Positions 1 through 8,537 of a DNA stretch of 16,692 nt are shown piece by piece. How positions within the stretch are numbered: the first letter of the stretch is position 1; every line of letters starts with the position of its first letter. The DNA comes from an uncultured Veillonella sp. (GTDB lineage: Bacteria; Bacillota; Negativicutes; Veillonellales; Veillonellaceae), in assembly GCA_900552445.1 (NCBI GenBank), contig URZS01000005.1, positions 1 through 16,692 of the forward strand. The letters are read 5' to 3'. The translations under genes and the position numbers were made by a program. Under the pieces are notes generated by a model, which was not told the origin of the DNA, did no database searches, and saw only the letters and a list, made by a program, of their open reading frames with translations.

Positions 1-115
1 GATCTATATACTCACACTCTAATAACTATAAAGCATACTTCGATATACCGCACCATATTAGAAACCGAAAGGATTAGATGTATTATACTTTTTTGTAGTC
101 TGAATCATTTCATTA
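1..115. other. Intergenic stretch with no gene seen
   Basis: No convincing coding frame or RNA gene is visible in the left edge. A TATAAT reads leftward at 82-87 and a TATTAT reads rightward at 81-86, but neither has a convincing -35 element, so no promoter is claimed. The neighbouring gene to the left is outside the window. Confidence 0.4.
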
Positions 116-140
116 CAAAAGGCTCCTCTTAGAGGAGCCT
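116..140 (-). terminator. Rho-independent terminator of purA
   Basis: A perfect 9-bp inverted repeat (120-128 with 132-140, arms AGGCTCCTC and GAGGAGCCT) closes a TTA loop. Reading leftward it is followed by TTTT (the A run at 117-120). It lies about 110 bases beyond the purA stop codon and is the first strong GC-rich hairpin in that direction. The T run is short, so termination may be partial. Confidence 0.75.
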
Positions 141-159
141 CATCTGTATAATTCTATAA

Positions 160-207
160 ATCGATTGTATAGCAGTAAAATTTTAGAAATTATACTGCCA
201 CATCGAT
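160..207. repeat. Long imperfect inverted repeat after purA
   Basis: The core is a hairpin at 172-198: GCAGTA pairs with TACTGC, then after one A-A mismatch AATTT pairs with AAATT around a 3-base loop. It is flanked by ATCGAT at 160-165 and again at 202-207, which can extend the stem. It lies between the purA stop and the GC-rich terminator, so it would be transcribed in the purA 3' untranslated region. It has no T run and is probably an mRNA-end structure. Function is not known. Confidence 0.45.
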
Positions 208-250
208 GCTATCGAATGTAATCATTTATATTATATCAAATTAGTATAGC

Positions 251-1618
<1,368 letters not shown>

Positions 1619-1668
1619 TCAATCTTTAGTTTCTTCCCAAAAGCACGCGCTATTTTCTGCAAAGTTTT

Positions 1669-2817
1669 CTATTTCGGTTCTTTAAGCCATAGGCTCATAA
1701 GGAGCCCCATAAGTCCTACAGGTATCAATGTCATCAAAGCAGTTTGTACATCGTAGATATCTGCCAAGTGTCCAATATAAGGTGCTACAAGGCCACCTAA
1801 AGTAATACCTAGACCTAAGGTAATTCCCGATGCAAATCCTGCATTTTTAGCAAGATATTTTTGACCTAGTACCGTAATTGGTCCATATTGCGAAAATACG
1901 CCAAAGGCCATCGGTATCATAGCACCGAAGAAGCCCCATATATTTGGGACAAAGATAAATACTAAAACAGATGGCAAGAAGATAAGATTAGCTAAGCGTA
2001 CCGTTTTAAGGAAGCCTAATTTATCGGATAAAGCCCCGCCCATATAGGTAAGGACTGCGCCCATTGCAAAGTACATGGTTAGAGCCAAGCTAGAGGCGCT
2101 GGCTTCACCGTTAATAACGGTAATGTACAGGATAGGAATGAAGATAGATAGTACGGAGAACAATATGGATCGTGAAGCGATTACAAAGAATAGCTTACCA
2201 AAGCTCGCCCAATCATTCGTACCCGCATGAGTTGATGTAGCAGATCTTTTACTTTCACCAACAGCATCGGCATCTGTAGAGCCAGTAAAGGCATATACAT
2301 ATAGTAACACGCCAATTAATGCAATCGCTGTGAACAACCAAAGGAATTGACCGCCAAAGATGTACACCCCACCAGCAAGAAGCGGCCCCAGTGCAAAGCC
2401 AGCGCTGCCGCCTACGGCAAAGCGCCCCATAGCACTACCGATTTCATGAGATTGCGTACGCTTCACAAGGAGCGCCGCCTCAGGATGGAATAGTGCGGCC
2501 CCTACGCCAGCTAAAAGCGACAGGGCGAGAATCATTTCATAGCTCGTAGCTAGTGCCATAGAACTAATGGACACGAGAGTCACCGTAAAGCCGGCAGGAA
2601 TGAACCAAGGTACGCGCCACCGATCGGCCACGTAGCCCAATGCGGGCTGCGCAATAGAGGCCACCACGGTGTTACAGAAAATAATGGTAGCCGATTGATA
2701 GTAATTAAGGCCAAAGTTAGCAATAAAGAACGGAATCAATGCGGCCAACGAACCTTGACCGAAATCATTAATACAATGAAAAATGGGCGGTCCGTACTTT
2801 CGTATAATACGTTTCAT
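1669..2817 (-). CDS. MFS transporter, fosmidomycin-resistance (Fsr) type
   Basis: This is a 382-residue inner-membrane secondary transporter of the major facilitator superfamily, with about twelve hydrophobic helices and a polar central loop near residues 180-205 (rich in D, S, T, A). The opening (GPPIFHCINDFGQGSLAAL), GYVADRW as loop 2-3 motif A, and GVGAALFHPEAALLVKR around residue 105 are typical of the Fsr family. Known Fsr proteins export fosmidomycin or related compounds, but the natural substrate here cannot be read from sequence. The start is supported by AGGAGG at 2822-2827, four bases upstream. It lies between purA and purB in the same orientation but has its own promoter and about 200-base gaps, so a role in purine export is only a guess. 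No terminator is obvious between its stop and the purA promoter. Confidence 0.85.
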   Translation of the reverse strand: MKRIIRKYGPPIFHCINDFGQGSLAALIPFFIANFGLNYYQSATIIFCNTVVASIAQPALGYVADRWRVPWFIPAGFTVTLVSISSMALATSYEMILALSLLAGVGAALFHPEAALLVKRTQSHEIGSAMGRFAVGGSAGFALGPLLAGGVYIFGGQFLWLFTAIALIGVLLYVYAFTGSTDADAVGESKRSATSTHAGTNDWASFGKLFFVIASRSILFSVLSIFIPILYITVINGEASASSLALTMYFAMGAVLTYMGGALSDKLGFLKTVRLANLIFLPSVLVFIFVPNIWGFFGAMIPMAFGVFSQYGPITVLGQKYLAKNAGFASGITLGLGITLGGLVAPYIGHLADIYDVQTALMTLIPVGLMGLLMSLWLKEPK

Positions 2818-2885
2818 ATAACCTCCTAATAAAACAGCTAATTTACCCTAAGATACAGAGATGCTTACTAGGGAACTAGCTTATG

Positions 2886-2913
2886 ATTATGCCCGAAATA
2901 GTGTAAATAACAA
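2886..2913 (-). promoter_or_regulatory. Promoter of the MFS transporter gene
   Basis: Reading leftward, TTGTTA (2913-2908) and CATAAT (2891-2886) are separated by 16 bases. This gives a leader of about 60 bases before the transporter start at 2817. It matches the consensus moderately well and is the best candidate in the 210-base gap. Confidence 0.5.
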
Positions 2914-2927
2914 ATTATGTTCAAAAT

Positions 2928-2984
2928 AAAAAGAGCAGATATAGCCAACACCTAATGCATGTGCCATAGGCTTGTTGGTCTATA
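2928..2984 (-). terminator. Probable terminator of purB
   Basis: A long imperfect hairpin spans 2940-2984: TATAG, CCAACA and CCTA on one side face TAGG, TGTTGG and CTATA on the other, with small bulges. Reading leftward the next T run (complement of AAAAA at 2928-2932) starts about seven bases after the stem. That is farther than usual for an intrinsic terminator, so efficiency is uncertain. Confidence 0.5.
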
Positions 2985-3027
2985 CCTACCCTAGTCTTTC
3001 ATATGTTATATGGGAAGTACCCTACAA

Positions 3028-4323
3028 TTATAGGCCAAAGCGAGCCATGATTGTATCAACATGTTTCAATAATTTATGCGGATCGAAGCATGCATCGATT
3101 TCTTCAGCAGTCATATATTTCTTGATGTTTTCATCAGATTTAAGACCTGTTGCGAAATCTTTGCCTTCAAGCCAGCGTTCCATAGCGTATTTTTGAACCC
3201 AACGATATGCTTCGTCACGCACTGCACCTTTATCTACAAGGTGAGTCAAAATTGTTTGGCTGAATACAAGACCGCCTGTAAGGTTTAGGTTTTTAAGCAT
3301 TGTTTCAGGATATACTAACAATTTATCGATGGTGCGGATTGTTAAATGAAGCATGTAATTCAACGCGATTGTTGCATCTGGCAAGATTACCCGTTCCACA
3401 GAGCTGTGAGAAATATCGCGTTCATGCCACAAAGCTTGGTCTTCGAAAGCAGATTGAGCATAGCCGCGAAGTAAGCGCGCCATACCGCAGATTCTTTCAC
3501 AAGTGATAGGATTGCGTTTATGAGGCATCGCAGAGGAACCCTTTTGTTTAGGGCTGAAATATTCTTCCGCTTCGCGCACTTCTGTACGTTGCAAGTGACG
3601 AATTTCTTTGCCGATTTTATCTAATGTGCCGCCTACAACAGCGATAGTAGACAACAACTCAGCGTGACGGTCACGTTGTACGACTTGGGTAGCGATTTTA
3701 ACAGGCTCAAGACCTAATTTTTCACATACGTATTGCTCTACGAATGGATCGATGTTGGAGTACGTACCAACAGCGCCAGACAATTTACCTACAGCAACGC
3801 TTTTACGAGCATGTTCCATGCGTTCGATATCGCGTTCTACTTCAGCCATCCATAACGCCAATTTCAAGCCAAATGTAGTTGGTTCGCCGTGGATACCGTG
3901 AGTACGACCAATCATAGGTGTGTATTTGAACTCAGCTGCACGGCGACGCAATACTTCGTGCAAGCGTTTCAAGTCACCGATCAAGATATCGCACGCTTGT
4001 TTCATCATGTAACCAAGTGCTGTATCTTTAACGTCTGTAGATGTAAGACCAAGATGGATATATTTAGCCGCTTCAGGACCTACGTATTCGCCTACTGCTG
4101 TTACGAAGGAAATGATATCGTGGTTTGTTTCTTTTTCGATTTCATGAATGCGCTCAACGTCGAAATCGGCTTTTTCGCGAATTGTTTTTGCCGCTTCTCT
4201 AGGGATAATGCCCAATTCAGCTTGCGCCTCAGATGCGAGGATTTCCACCAATAACATTGTGTCGAACTCGTTGCGCTCGCTCCAAATATGGCCCATTTCT
4301 TCTCGTGTATAACGTGGTATCAT
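3028..4323 (-). CDS. purB: Adenylosuccinate lyase
   Basis: This 431-residue cytosolic enzyme of the fumarase/aspartase superfamily removes fumarate from adenylosuccinate to give AMP, and from SAICAR to give AICAR in IMP synthesis. The superfamily signature SSAMPHKRNP is at residues 263-272 and contains the catalytic serine. The other active-site blocks are RTHGIHGEPTT near 140 and TNHDI near 67. Length is normal for the short bacterial type. ATG 4323 is preceded by an AAGGAGA-like site at 4328-4335. It has its own promoter with an upstream PurBox-like pair, and the region beyond its stop has a hairpin. It works directly after PurA in AMP synthesis, and both genes point the same way. Identification is secure. 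Confidence 0.98.
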   Translation of the reverse strand: MIPRYTREEMGHIWSERNEFDTMLLVEILASEAQAELGIIPREAAKTIREKADFDVERIHEIEKETNHDIISFVTAVGEYVGPEAAKYIHLGLTSTDVKDTALGYMMKQACDILIGDLKRLHEVLRRRAAEFKYTPMIGRTHGIHGEPTTFGLKLALWMAEVERDIERMEHARKSVAVGKLSGAVGTYSNIDPFVEQYVCEKLGLEPVKIATQVVQRDRHAELLSTIAVVGGTLDKIGKEIRHLQRTEVREAEEYFSPKQKGSSAMPHKRNPITCERICGMARLLRGYAQSAFEDQALWHERDISHSSVERVILPDATIALNYMLHLTIRTIDKLLVYPETMLKNLNLTGGLVFSQTILTHLVDKGAVRDEAYRWVQKYAMERWLEGKDFATGLKSDENIKKYMTAEEIDACFDPHKLLKHVDTIMARFGL

Positions 4324-4363
4324 GATGTCTCCTTTGCATGATAAAAGCTTGATTTATAGGATT

Positions 4364-4392
4364 ATTGTACCATATGTGAAAGCTCCCTTCAA
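4364..4392 (-). promoter_or_regulatory. purB promoter
   Basis: Reading leftward, TTGAAG (4392-4387) is followed after exactly 17 bases by TACAAT (4369-4364), with TGG directly before it giving an extended -10. Transcription would start near 4357, about 35 bases before the purB start codon. Confidence 0.8.
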
Positions 4393-4401
4393 CGAAAGGT
4401 C

Positions 4402-4437
4402 AGTAAATTTCCGAATAATAATTATATTAAATTTACT
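4402..4437. repeat. AT-rich inverted repeat upstream of purB
   Basis: AGTAAATTT (4402-4410) and AAATTTACT (4429-4437) form a perfect 9-bp inverted repeat around an 18-base AT-rich centre. It overlaps the PurBox-like site at 4407-4419. It also lies beyond the stop of the leftward peptidase gene, so it might act as a weak transcript end, but it is AT-rich and has no clean T run. Confidence 0.4.
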
Positions 4438-4451
4438 AATCGTTCGTGTTT
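4407..4451. promoter_or_regulatory. PurBox-like inverted pair upstream of the purB promoter
   Basis: ATTTCCGAATAAT at 4407-4419 matches the Bacillus/Lactococcus PurBox consensus AWWWCCGAACWWT at 12 of 13 positions. Facing it, 4439-4451 carries GTTCGT in the inverted orientation (10 of 13). CGAA and TTCG are 27 bases apart, exactly as at purA. A further TTCGG lies at 4453-4457. The pair is upstream of the -35 element, a position compatible with activation or with upstream repressor wrapping. Binding by a PurR-like protein is inference. Confidence 0.4.
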
Positions 4452-4473
4452 ATTCGGGGTTCACTATATTAAA

Positions 4474-4511
4474 ACCTCTATTTTAATCTTATATAGGTTA
4501 AGACCTCTATT
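4474..4511. repeat. Short direct repeat in the purB-peptidase gap
   Basis: ACCTCTATT occurs at 4474-4482 and again at 4503-4511. Between them AACCT and AGGTT can form an AT-rich hairpin at 4473-4499. Together with the sites at 4402-4457 this makes the 193-base gap unusually rich in small repeats. No function is assigned. Confidence 0.35.
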
Positions 4512-4516
4512 CGGCC

Positions 4517-5491
4517 CTATTGGATACCTTTAGCTTTTCTTAACATTCGGTCCCACAAGAGACTTTCTTTCAGTTCGTATACTTCTATACCTTCATCTAT
4601 GCGTTGAATGCGTTTAATCATTTTTGGATGAGTAATAAAGAGACGACTGAAAAAGCCCGTACTTTCACGATCATATAATTCACCATTTGCAAACATGCCA
4701 ATTTGTTCAGTGGCAAGGCCTAATGCAACAAGACCCTCTCGCAACTCTCGCCCTAAACCGATGGATACGGCGTAGGCATCTGCAGCATACTCACGACGGC
4801 GACTATCAAAATAGTAGGTAATCCACTTCGGCAAGCGTAGTACATACTCCACCGCTGTAATCATAACAAGGAGAACTATTTGGATTATGCGAATGACGAT
4901 ATTAACAATAGGAATCAGCGCCAATATATTTAAGGCTCCATTTAAAAGTATAACGAGGTTTAAGATTAATTGTCCTAGTCGATCCATAGCATAGGTTATG
5001 GTCAAGTAAATCGTGTCACGGTTTCTTAAATCCCCCAATTCATGCGCCAAAATGCCGAGCAAATGTCGTTTATCTAACCCATTCAAAGCGCCTGTATGAA
5101 TGGTAATATGGTTGATCCCTGAAGCAAAAGCATTGATATCCTCATCAGTGCGCATACGCAATGTCAAAGCATTTCTTGATACGCCACTACGTGCACATAA
5201 TTCTTCTAAGAGTGGTTCAATATATTCAGCTTCTCCAGCACTTGGTTTTCTTTCACCTTGTAACAAATGAGCAAGCCAACTAAAGGGTGGCAAAAATAAC
5301 CCGATAGCCACAATAATAGGTAAAGCAATAGACAAAATGATATATACATCTAACTTATCCACTAAATGTAGCGGTTTTATAAACCAATCCCAAGAAAAGG
5401 GGTGTACCAATTGTACGGCAGACTCCAAAATTGGGAAAAAGACAAATACAATAATGACATTAACGATATAGGTAAGAATAACTTGAATCAT
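4517..5491 (-). CDS. M48-family (HtpX-like) membrane metallopeptidase with HELGD motif
   Basis: This 324-residue integral membrane protein has hydrophobic segments at about 4-22, 48-70, 160-183 and 186-212. The layout and motifs match the M48 (HtpX/Ste24) peptidases that degrade misfolded membrane proteins: NAFASG at 120-125, AHELGDLRNRD at 149-159, the third-ligand motif EYAAD at 234-238 and a conserved HPK at 288-290. The striking point is the zinc motif. The family pattern is HExxH, but here residue 154, the second histidine position, is aspartate (codon GAT). His150, Glu151 and Glu234 are intact, so Asp154 might still bind metal or activity may be reduced. The start has only a weak GAGAG site, though no better start is seen. 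It is divergent from the small membrane protein gene at 5688. Family assignment is good; activity is uncertain. Confidence 0.8.
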   Translation of the reverse strand: MIQVILTYIVNVIIVFVFFPILESAVQLVHPFSWDWFIKPLHLVDKLDVYIILSIALPIIVAIGLFLPPFSWLAHLLQGERKPSAGEAEYIEPLLEELCARSGVSRNALTLRMRTDEDINAFASGINHITIHTGALNGLDKRHLLGILAHELGDLRNRDTIYLTITYAMDRLGQLILNLVILLNGALNILALIPIVNIVIRIIQIVLLVMITAVEYVLRLPKWITYYFDSRRREYAADAYAVSIGLGRELREGLVALGLATEQIGMFANGELYDRESTGFFSRLFITHPKMIKRIQRIDEGIEVYELKESLLWDRMLRKAKGIQ

Positions 5492-5584
5492 AGGCTCTCT
5501 CTTTACGTTCTCATAGGCTTATATAGCTATATACTAATATAGTAATAAATTAATTAAAGTGTATCATCGCTGTACATTGTGATA

Positions 5585-5590
5585 TATAAT
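5585..5590 (+). promoter_or_regulatory. Possible -10 element for the gene at 5688
   Basis: A perfect TATAAT lies about 100 bases upstream of the start codon in the divergent gap. No good -35 is seen at 15-19 bases, so this is a weak promoter call. A perfect 14-bp palindrome, TATATAGCTATATA, lies at 5520-5533 on the peptidase side of the gap. Confidence 0.3.
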
Positions 5591-5687
5591 AAACATACAG
5601 ACTAAACCTATTATGAAGAATAGCTTATTTATAACTGAGCTTTATGATAATAGAAAAGATAACTATGTCCGTTATGGGGAGGCTTTC

Positions 5688-6098
5688 ATGGCAAATTTAA
5701 ATCGAAAAGAGCGCCGCGCACAGCGCAACGAATCTAACATTCTAGGTATTCTATTACGCTTATTCTTCGGACTCAGCTTTATTGGCTTGGCGATAGTATT
5801 ATTTGGGGAATTTGATATCAATTATGCATTTTCCATCTTTACAGCAGATATCATCATATCCTTAATTTATGTCATACTCAACAAGTCTCGCATTACTACA
5901 TCCTTAGCGGTCAACACAAATGTACGCGTTATCATTGCATTTCTTATCATGCTAGTAACTATGTTCTTCTACGCCTTTGCTTTATGGCGTGTCGATCAGT
6001 TTAGCGCATCTATGCAAGTCACATTATTTATCGGTGGTGCCATCGTATACCTTGCAGTATTCAACTCCACTAAGACAATGCTTACTAATCAAGATTAA
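5688..6098 (+). CDS. Small four-helix membrane protein, function unknown
   Basis: The 136-residue product starts with a basic, charged N-terminus (NRKERRAQRN at 5-14), followed by four hydrophobic segments at about 19-40, 45-65, 80-101 and 109-126. By the positive-inside rule the N-terminus faces the cytoplasm. I do not recognise the family. The frame stays open upstream to 5613, but ATG 5688 is preferred because GGGGAGG (5676-5682) lies five bases before it and because it gives a sensible positively charged start. It is divergent from the M48 peptidase gene and convergent with the TonB-like gene, sharing a bidirectional terminator with the latter. Coding is well supported; function is not. 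Confidence 0.75.
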   Translation: MANLNRKERRAQRNESNILGILLRLFFGLSFIGLAIVLFGEFDINYAFSIFTADIIISLIYVILNKSRITTSLAVNTNVRVIIAFLIMLVTMFFYAFALWRVDQFSASMQVTLFIGGAIVYLAVFNSTKTMLTNQD

Positions 6099-6165
6099 TA
6101 TCATACAACTAGTAAGCTAGAAACAATACATAACACTCTACAAATAACTAAATAACACAAAATAA

Positions 6166-6209
6166 AAAGAGGCATATCTTACATACTTTTGTATATGATA
6201 TGCCTCTTT
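6166..6209. terminator. Bidirectional terminator between convergent genes
   Basis: A 13-bp perfect inverted repeat (6166-6178 with 6197-6209, arms AAAGAGGCATATC and GATATGCCTCTTT) has an inner ATAC/GTAT stem around TTTT. The flanking A and T runs allow it to end transcripts from both sides. Its right edge includes the first two bases of the leftward TonB-like stop codon (6208-6210). Confidence 0.8.
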
Positions 6210-7053
6210 ATTGTCCTAGAATAACGGGAACTGCTAAGTAAACAGGTTCACCCCGTCGGTTAACGATGGATCCACTGCTTTTGATGATGCGCAGTGCTTC
6301 GTTTCGTACAGCTTCCGGTACATCGTCCACGATGAGTGGCGTATGTTCCCCAACGATGACATTACCGTTAACATCAAAGTTAACTCGTACTACCACCTTG
6401 CCTGTTACGACAGATGCTCTCCCCTGTTCTTGCACAGTCCGCAAATAGTCATGAGGATTAATATCTGGTTTTTGTAAAAGTGCTTGTTGCCCTGGCGTCA
6501 ATAGACTCAATGCTAAATCAGATAAGAAGGATAAGTCACTAGATTCAGGCAATCCATTTCCAGTTGCATTTGGATCCGATGATACATTTTTACCAATAGG
6601 CGCTTTACTATTCTTGGAGGATTTTCCATCCTTAGAATCAGGGCCATGTGTAACTACCGCTTGCTCACTGCTACTCGTTTCCGATTCAATAGCCTTTGGA
6701 ACGGCCCATTCTCGGCGCACACTAGATGCTGCTGTACTTTCACTTAACTCTTTAGTACGTTCATGCTCTTGCTTGCGCTCATCCAGTGAAGGATTCACCT
6801 TAGGAGCGGCCCCTGCGGGAGTTACATCCTGAAGTTTTTCCATGTGCTTCTCCACAGGTGTAGGCAGTTCCTCAACAGCAGCTACTCCTGTGTCGCTTTC
6901 ACCATCATCAGGCAAATTAAAGCTAATTTCCGCCGCATCATGGGCAGCACCAGTACCTGCCATACCCCGCAAAGAAAGTCCCATACCAGAGATGAGGATA
7001 ATTGTGATTCCCACGGACACTACGAAAGGTTTCAAATAATGCGATTCAAACAT
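6208..7053 (-). CDS. TonB-like energy transducer
   Basis: The 281-residue product has a short cytoplasmic start, one membrane segment at about 9-28, a long polar periplasmic region (30-200) rich in Ser, Glu, Asp and Lys, and a C-terminal domain from about 205 (GKVVVRVNFDVNGNV, then RRGEPVYLAVPVIL) that resembles the TonB C-terminal fold. In the family the protein spans the periplasm and passes proton-motive energy from ExbB-ExbD to outer-membrane receptors. The linker lacks the Pro-Glu/Pro-Lys repeats of classical TonB, and the C-terminus has no clear YP motif, so a TolA-like or divergent role is possible. ATG 7053 is chosen because GGAAG (7061-7065) precedes it by seven bases and it gives a normal N-terminus. 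An in-frame ATG at 7098 lies within exbD. It is last in the exbB-exbD-tonB order, starting four bases after the exbD stop. Confidence 0.75.
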   Translation of the reverse strand: MFESHYLKPFVVSVGITIILISGMGLSLRGMAGTGAAHDAAEISFNLPDDGESDTGVAAVEELPTPVEKHMEKLQDVTPAGAAPKVNPSLDERKQEHERTKELSESTAASSVRREWAVPKAIESETSSSEQAVVTHGPDSKDGKSSKNSKAPIGKNVSSDPNATGNGLPESSDLSFLSDLALSLLTPGQQALLQKPDINPHDYLRTVQEQGRASVVTGKVVVRVNFDVNGNVIVGEHTPLIVDDVPEAVRNEALRIIKSSGSIVNRRGEPVYLAVPVILGQ

Positions 7054-7057
7054 AGAA

Positions 7058-7462
7058 TCACTTCCGTTCCGTAGCGACGCTAATATATTTAGCGCCATTC
7101 ACCTTGAGCATGTCTAATAGGGCGATAACCTCGCTATAGTAAACATCCTTAGATGCGCGAATAACAAAAGCTTGTCGAGGAGCTTGTTTCACGATAGATT
7201 GTACCTCTTCGGCCAAGCGGTCGGAAGAGATTTCCTGATTGTCGATATATAGCGTGTGCGTTGTGGTAAGCGTAATCGTAATAGGCTCAATAGATTTTGC
7301 TGTAGATGTCGATGCAGATGGCAAATTGAGCGGAATTTGTTGCTCTGTATTCATGTACAGCGTGCCAACCATGAAGAATACCAACAAGAAGAATACGATA
7401 TCGATCATGGGGATAATCATAATAGTCGGTTCTTTTTTAACCCCTAATGTGCGCCGTCTCAT
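7058..7462 (-). CDS. exbD: ExbD/TolR biopolymer transport protein
   Basis: This 134-residue single-span inner-membrane protein is a proton-channel partner of ExbB. It has a short basic cytoplasmic start, the membrane helix at about 13-35 with the essential proton-carrying aspartate at residue 21 (IIPMIDIVFFLLVFF), and a periplasmic domain of about 95 residues. Its ATG overlaps the exbB stop codon (ATGA), so translation is probably coupled. Members of this family serve either TonB or TolA systems. The linked TonB-like gene and lack of a TolB or Pal gene favour ExbD, but TolR cannot be excluded. Confidence 0.9.
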   Translation of the reverse strand: MRRRTLGVKKEPTIMIIPMIDIVFFLLVFFMVGTLYMNTEQQIPLNLPSASTSTAKSIEPITITLTTTHTLYIDNQEISSDRLAEEVQSIVKQAPRQAFVIRASKDVYYSEVIALLDMLKVNGAKYISVATERK

Positions 7463-8064
7463 ATATCATGTTCCTCGTTGTACGCATCGAGGATGTTGCC
7501 GCACTCATGCTCTAATGTAGTAATAGAATCGTTTACCTTTGCCGCACAGTAACTGTGAAAGCCAAGAGCGATAATCGCTACCGTCAAACCTGTAGCCGTT
7601 GCCACTAAGGCTTCAGATACACCGCCTGTAATGATGGTAGGCGCTCCAATATCGCCGCCTACTACTGCGAAGGCGCGAATCATACCTAGAACTGTACCCA
7701 ACAGCCCTAACAACGGTGCCATCGTTACAATCATGCTGAGCCAACTAAGACCGCGTTTTAAACGCTCATCAGCGTAAGATACTACGTCTTGCAAACGGTT
7801 TTCTAAACCATTATAGTTCTTTGCACTGCGCATAGCGCGAGCAAATAAAGAACCAAGCTCCTCTGTGTCGCGCTCCAGAACACTTGGCAACATGACCCAA
7901 GATTGATTCTTCTCTAACACCTTATTAAAGCGACGCAAATCCTTAGTGAACTTGCGATATAACACGATACGCTCAATACCGATCATCAAAGCGAAAAGCA
8001 AAAAAATCACTAGTGGATACATAACAAACCCACCAGCTACAAATAAATGCGCTATACTACTCAT
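7459..8064 (-). CDS. exbB: ExbB/TolQ/MotA-family proton channel subunit
   Basis: This 201-residue protein has three membrane segments, at about 14-32, 107-130 and 148-172, with a large cytoplasmic loop between the first two. The family signature is clear: APLLGLLGTVLGMI at 116-129 and ALVATATGLTVAI at 152-164. With ExbD it forms the channel that uses the proton gradient to drive the TonB-like protein. ATG 8064 is chosen over the ATG four codons upstream because GGAGG (8070-8074) lies five bases before it and would otherwise be inside the gene. It is first in a three-gene operon and its stop overlaps the exbD start. I see no Fur-type box in its promoter. Confidence 0.9.
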   Translation of the reverse strand: MSSIAHLFVAGGFVMYPLVIFLLFALMIGIERIVLYRKFTKDLRRFNKVLEKNQSWVMLPSVLERDTEELGSLFARAMRSAKNYNGLENRLQDVVSYADERLKRGLSWLSMIVTMAPLLGLLGTVLGMIRAFAVVGGDIGAPTIITGGVSEALVATATGLTVAIIALGFHSYCAAKVNDSITTLEHECGNILDAYNEEHDI

Positions 8065-8109
8065 ACTAACCTCCAAAAGCCTTCTACCCTTTAGGCTCCA
8101 TTAGGGTTA

Positions 8110-8118
8110 ATTATACCA
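8110..8118 (-). promoter_or_regulatory. Extended -10 promoter of exbB-exbD-tonB-like operon
   Basis: Reading leftward, TGG followed directly by TATAAT (8115-8110) forms an extended -10 about 46 bases before the exbB start. The matching -35 region is only a T run, which extended -10 promoters tolerate. No classical iron-responsive Fur box is visible around it. Confidence 0.6.
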
Positions 8119-8186
8119 CGTTTTACCGTATCAAAAAATAAGATATGCGACGTAAAAGCCACATAAATTAAGGATTAACATTGTAT

Positions 8187-8230
8187 AAAAAGGCTGCACT
8201 AAAATGATATACATTCTAGTACAGCCTTTT
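8187..8230 (-). terminator. Terminator of the small membrane protein gene
   Basis: AAAAGGCTG (8188-8196) pairs with CAGCCTTTT (8222-8230). Inside, ACTA/TAGT and AATG/CATT extend the stem with single mismatches. Reading leftward it is followed by a T run (A run 8187-8191). It lies 24 bases after the stop of the gene at 8254 and insulates the exbB promoter from it. Confidence 0.8.
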
Positions 8231-8253
8231 ACATCGTTAGCCTCTGAACTTGA

Positions 8254-8511
8254 TTAGTCTTTTTTAATAATGTTTACGATGAAGCCACCTACGCCTAAAG
8301 CCAATCCTAAACCGCTACAGAACATACCGATAGAATACCACAAGGTGTAAGATTGGTTATTCGCAGAAATAGCCTTAGCCGCTGCTTGCGCATTGGTCGC
8401 ATTTCTTGCAATTTCCAAATTAGCCGCCGCTGGATCTGGATTTAACAAAAGAATAGCAATACCAATAATCAGAACGACTACACCGATTGGTAATAACAGT
8501 TTTTTGCTCAT
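8254..8511 (-). CDS. Small two-helix membrane protein, function unknown
   Basis: This 85-residue protein has a basic start (MSKK), a strongly hydrophobic segment at about 4-23, an Ala/Asn-rich polar stretch at 25-55 (NLEIARNATNAQAAAKAISA), a second hydrophobic segment at about 57-81 rich in Gly, and a basic tail (IIKKD). Both ends carry lysines, suggesting a hairpin with both termini in the cytoplasm. I do not recognise the family. The start has GAGGGGG eight bases upstream. It sits alone between its own promoter and terminator, which supports it being a real gene. The central Ala-rich stretch could be a short amphipathic helix outside the membrane. Confidence 0.7.
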   Translation of the reverse strand: MSKKLLLPIGVVVLIIGIAILLLNPDPAAANLEIARNATNAQAAAKAISANNQSYTLWYSIGMFCSGLGLALGVGGFIVNIIKKD

Positions 8512-8537
8512 TTGACTGTCCCCCTCTTAACATTAAA

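Noticed and set aside
5613..5687. Longer start for the four-helix membrane protein
   Set aside because: The extra 25 codons contain the strong GGGGAGG site for ATG 5688 and lack a ribosome binding site of their own.
7058..8064. Reading exbB-exbD as tolQ-tolR of a Tol-Pal system
   Set aside because: No tolB or pal gene is adjacent and the third gene looks more TonB-like than TolA-like. Kept as an alternative in the entries but not as the main call.
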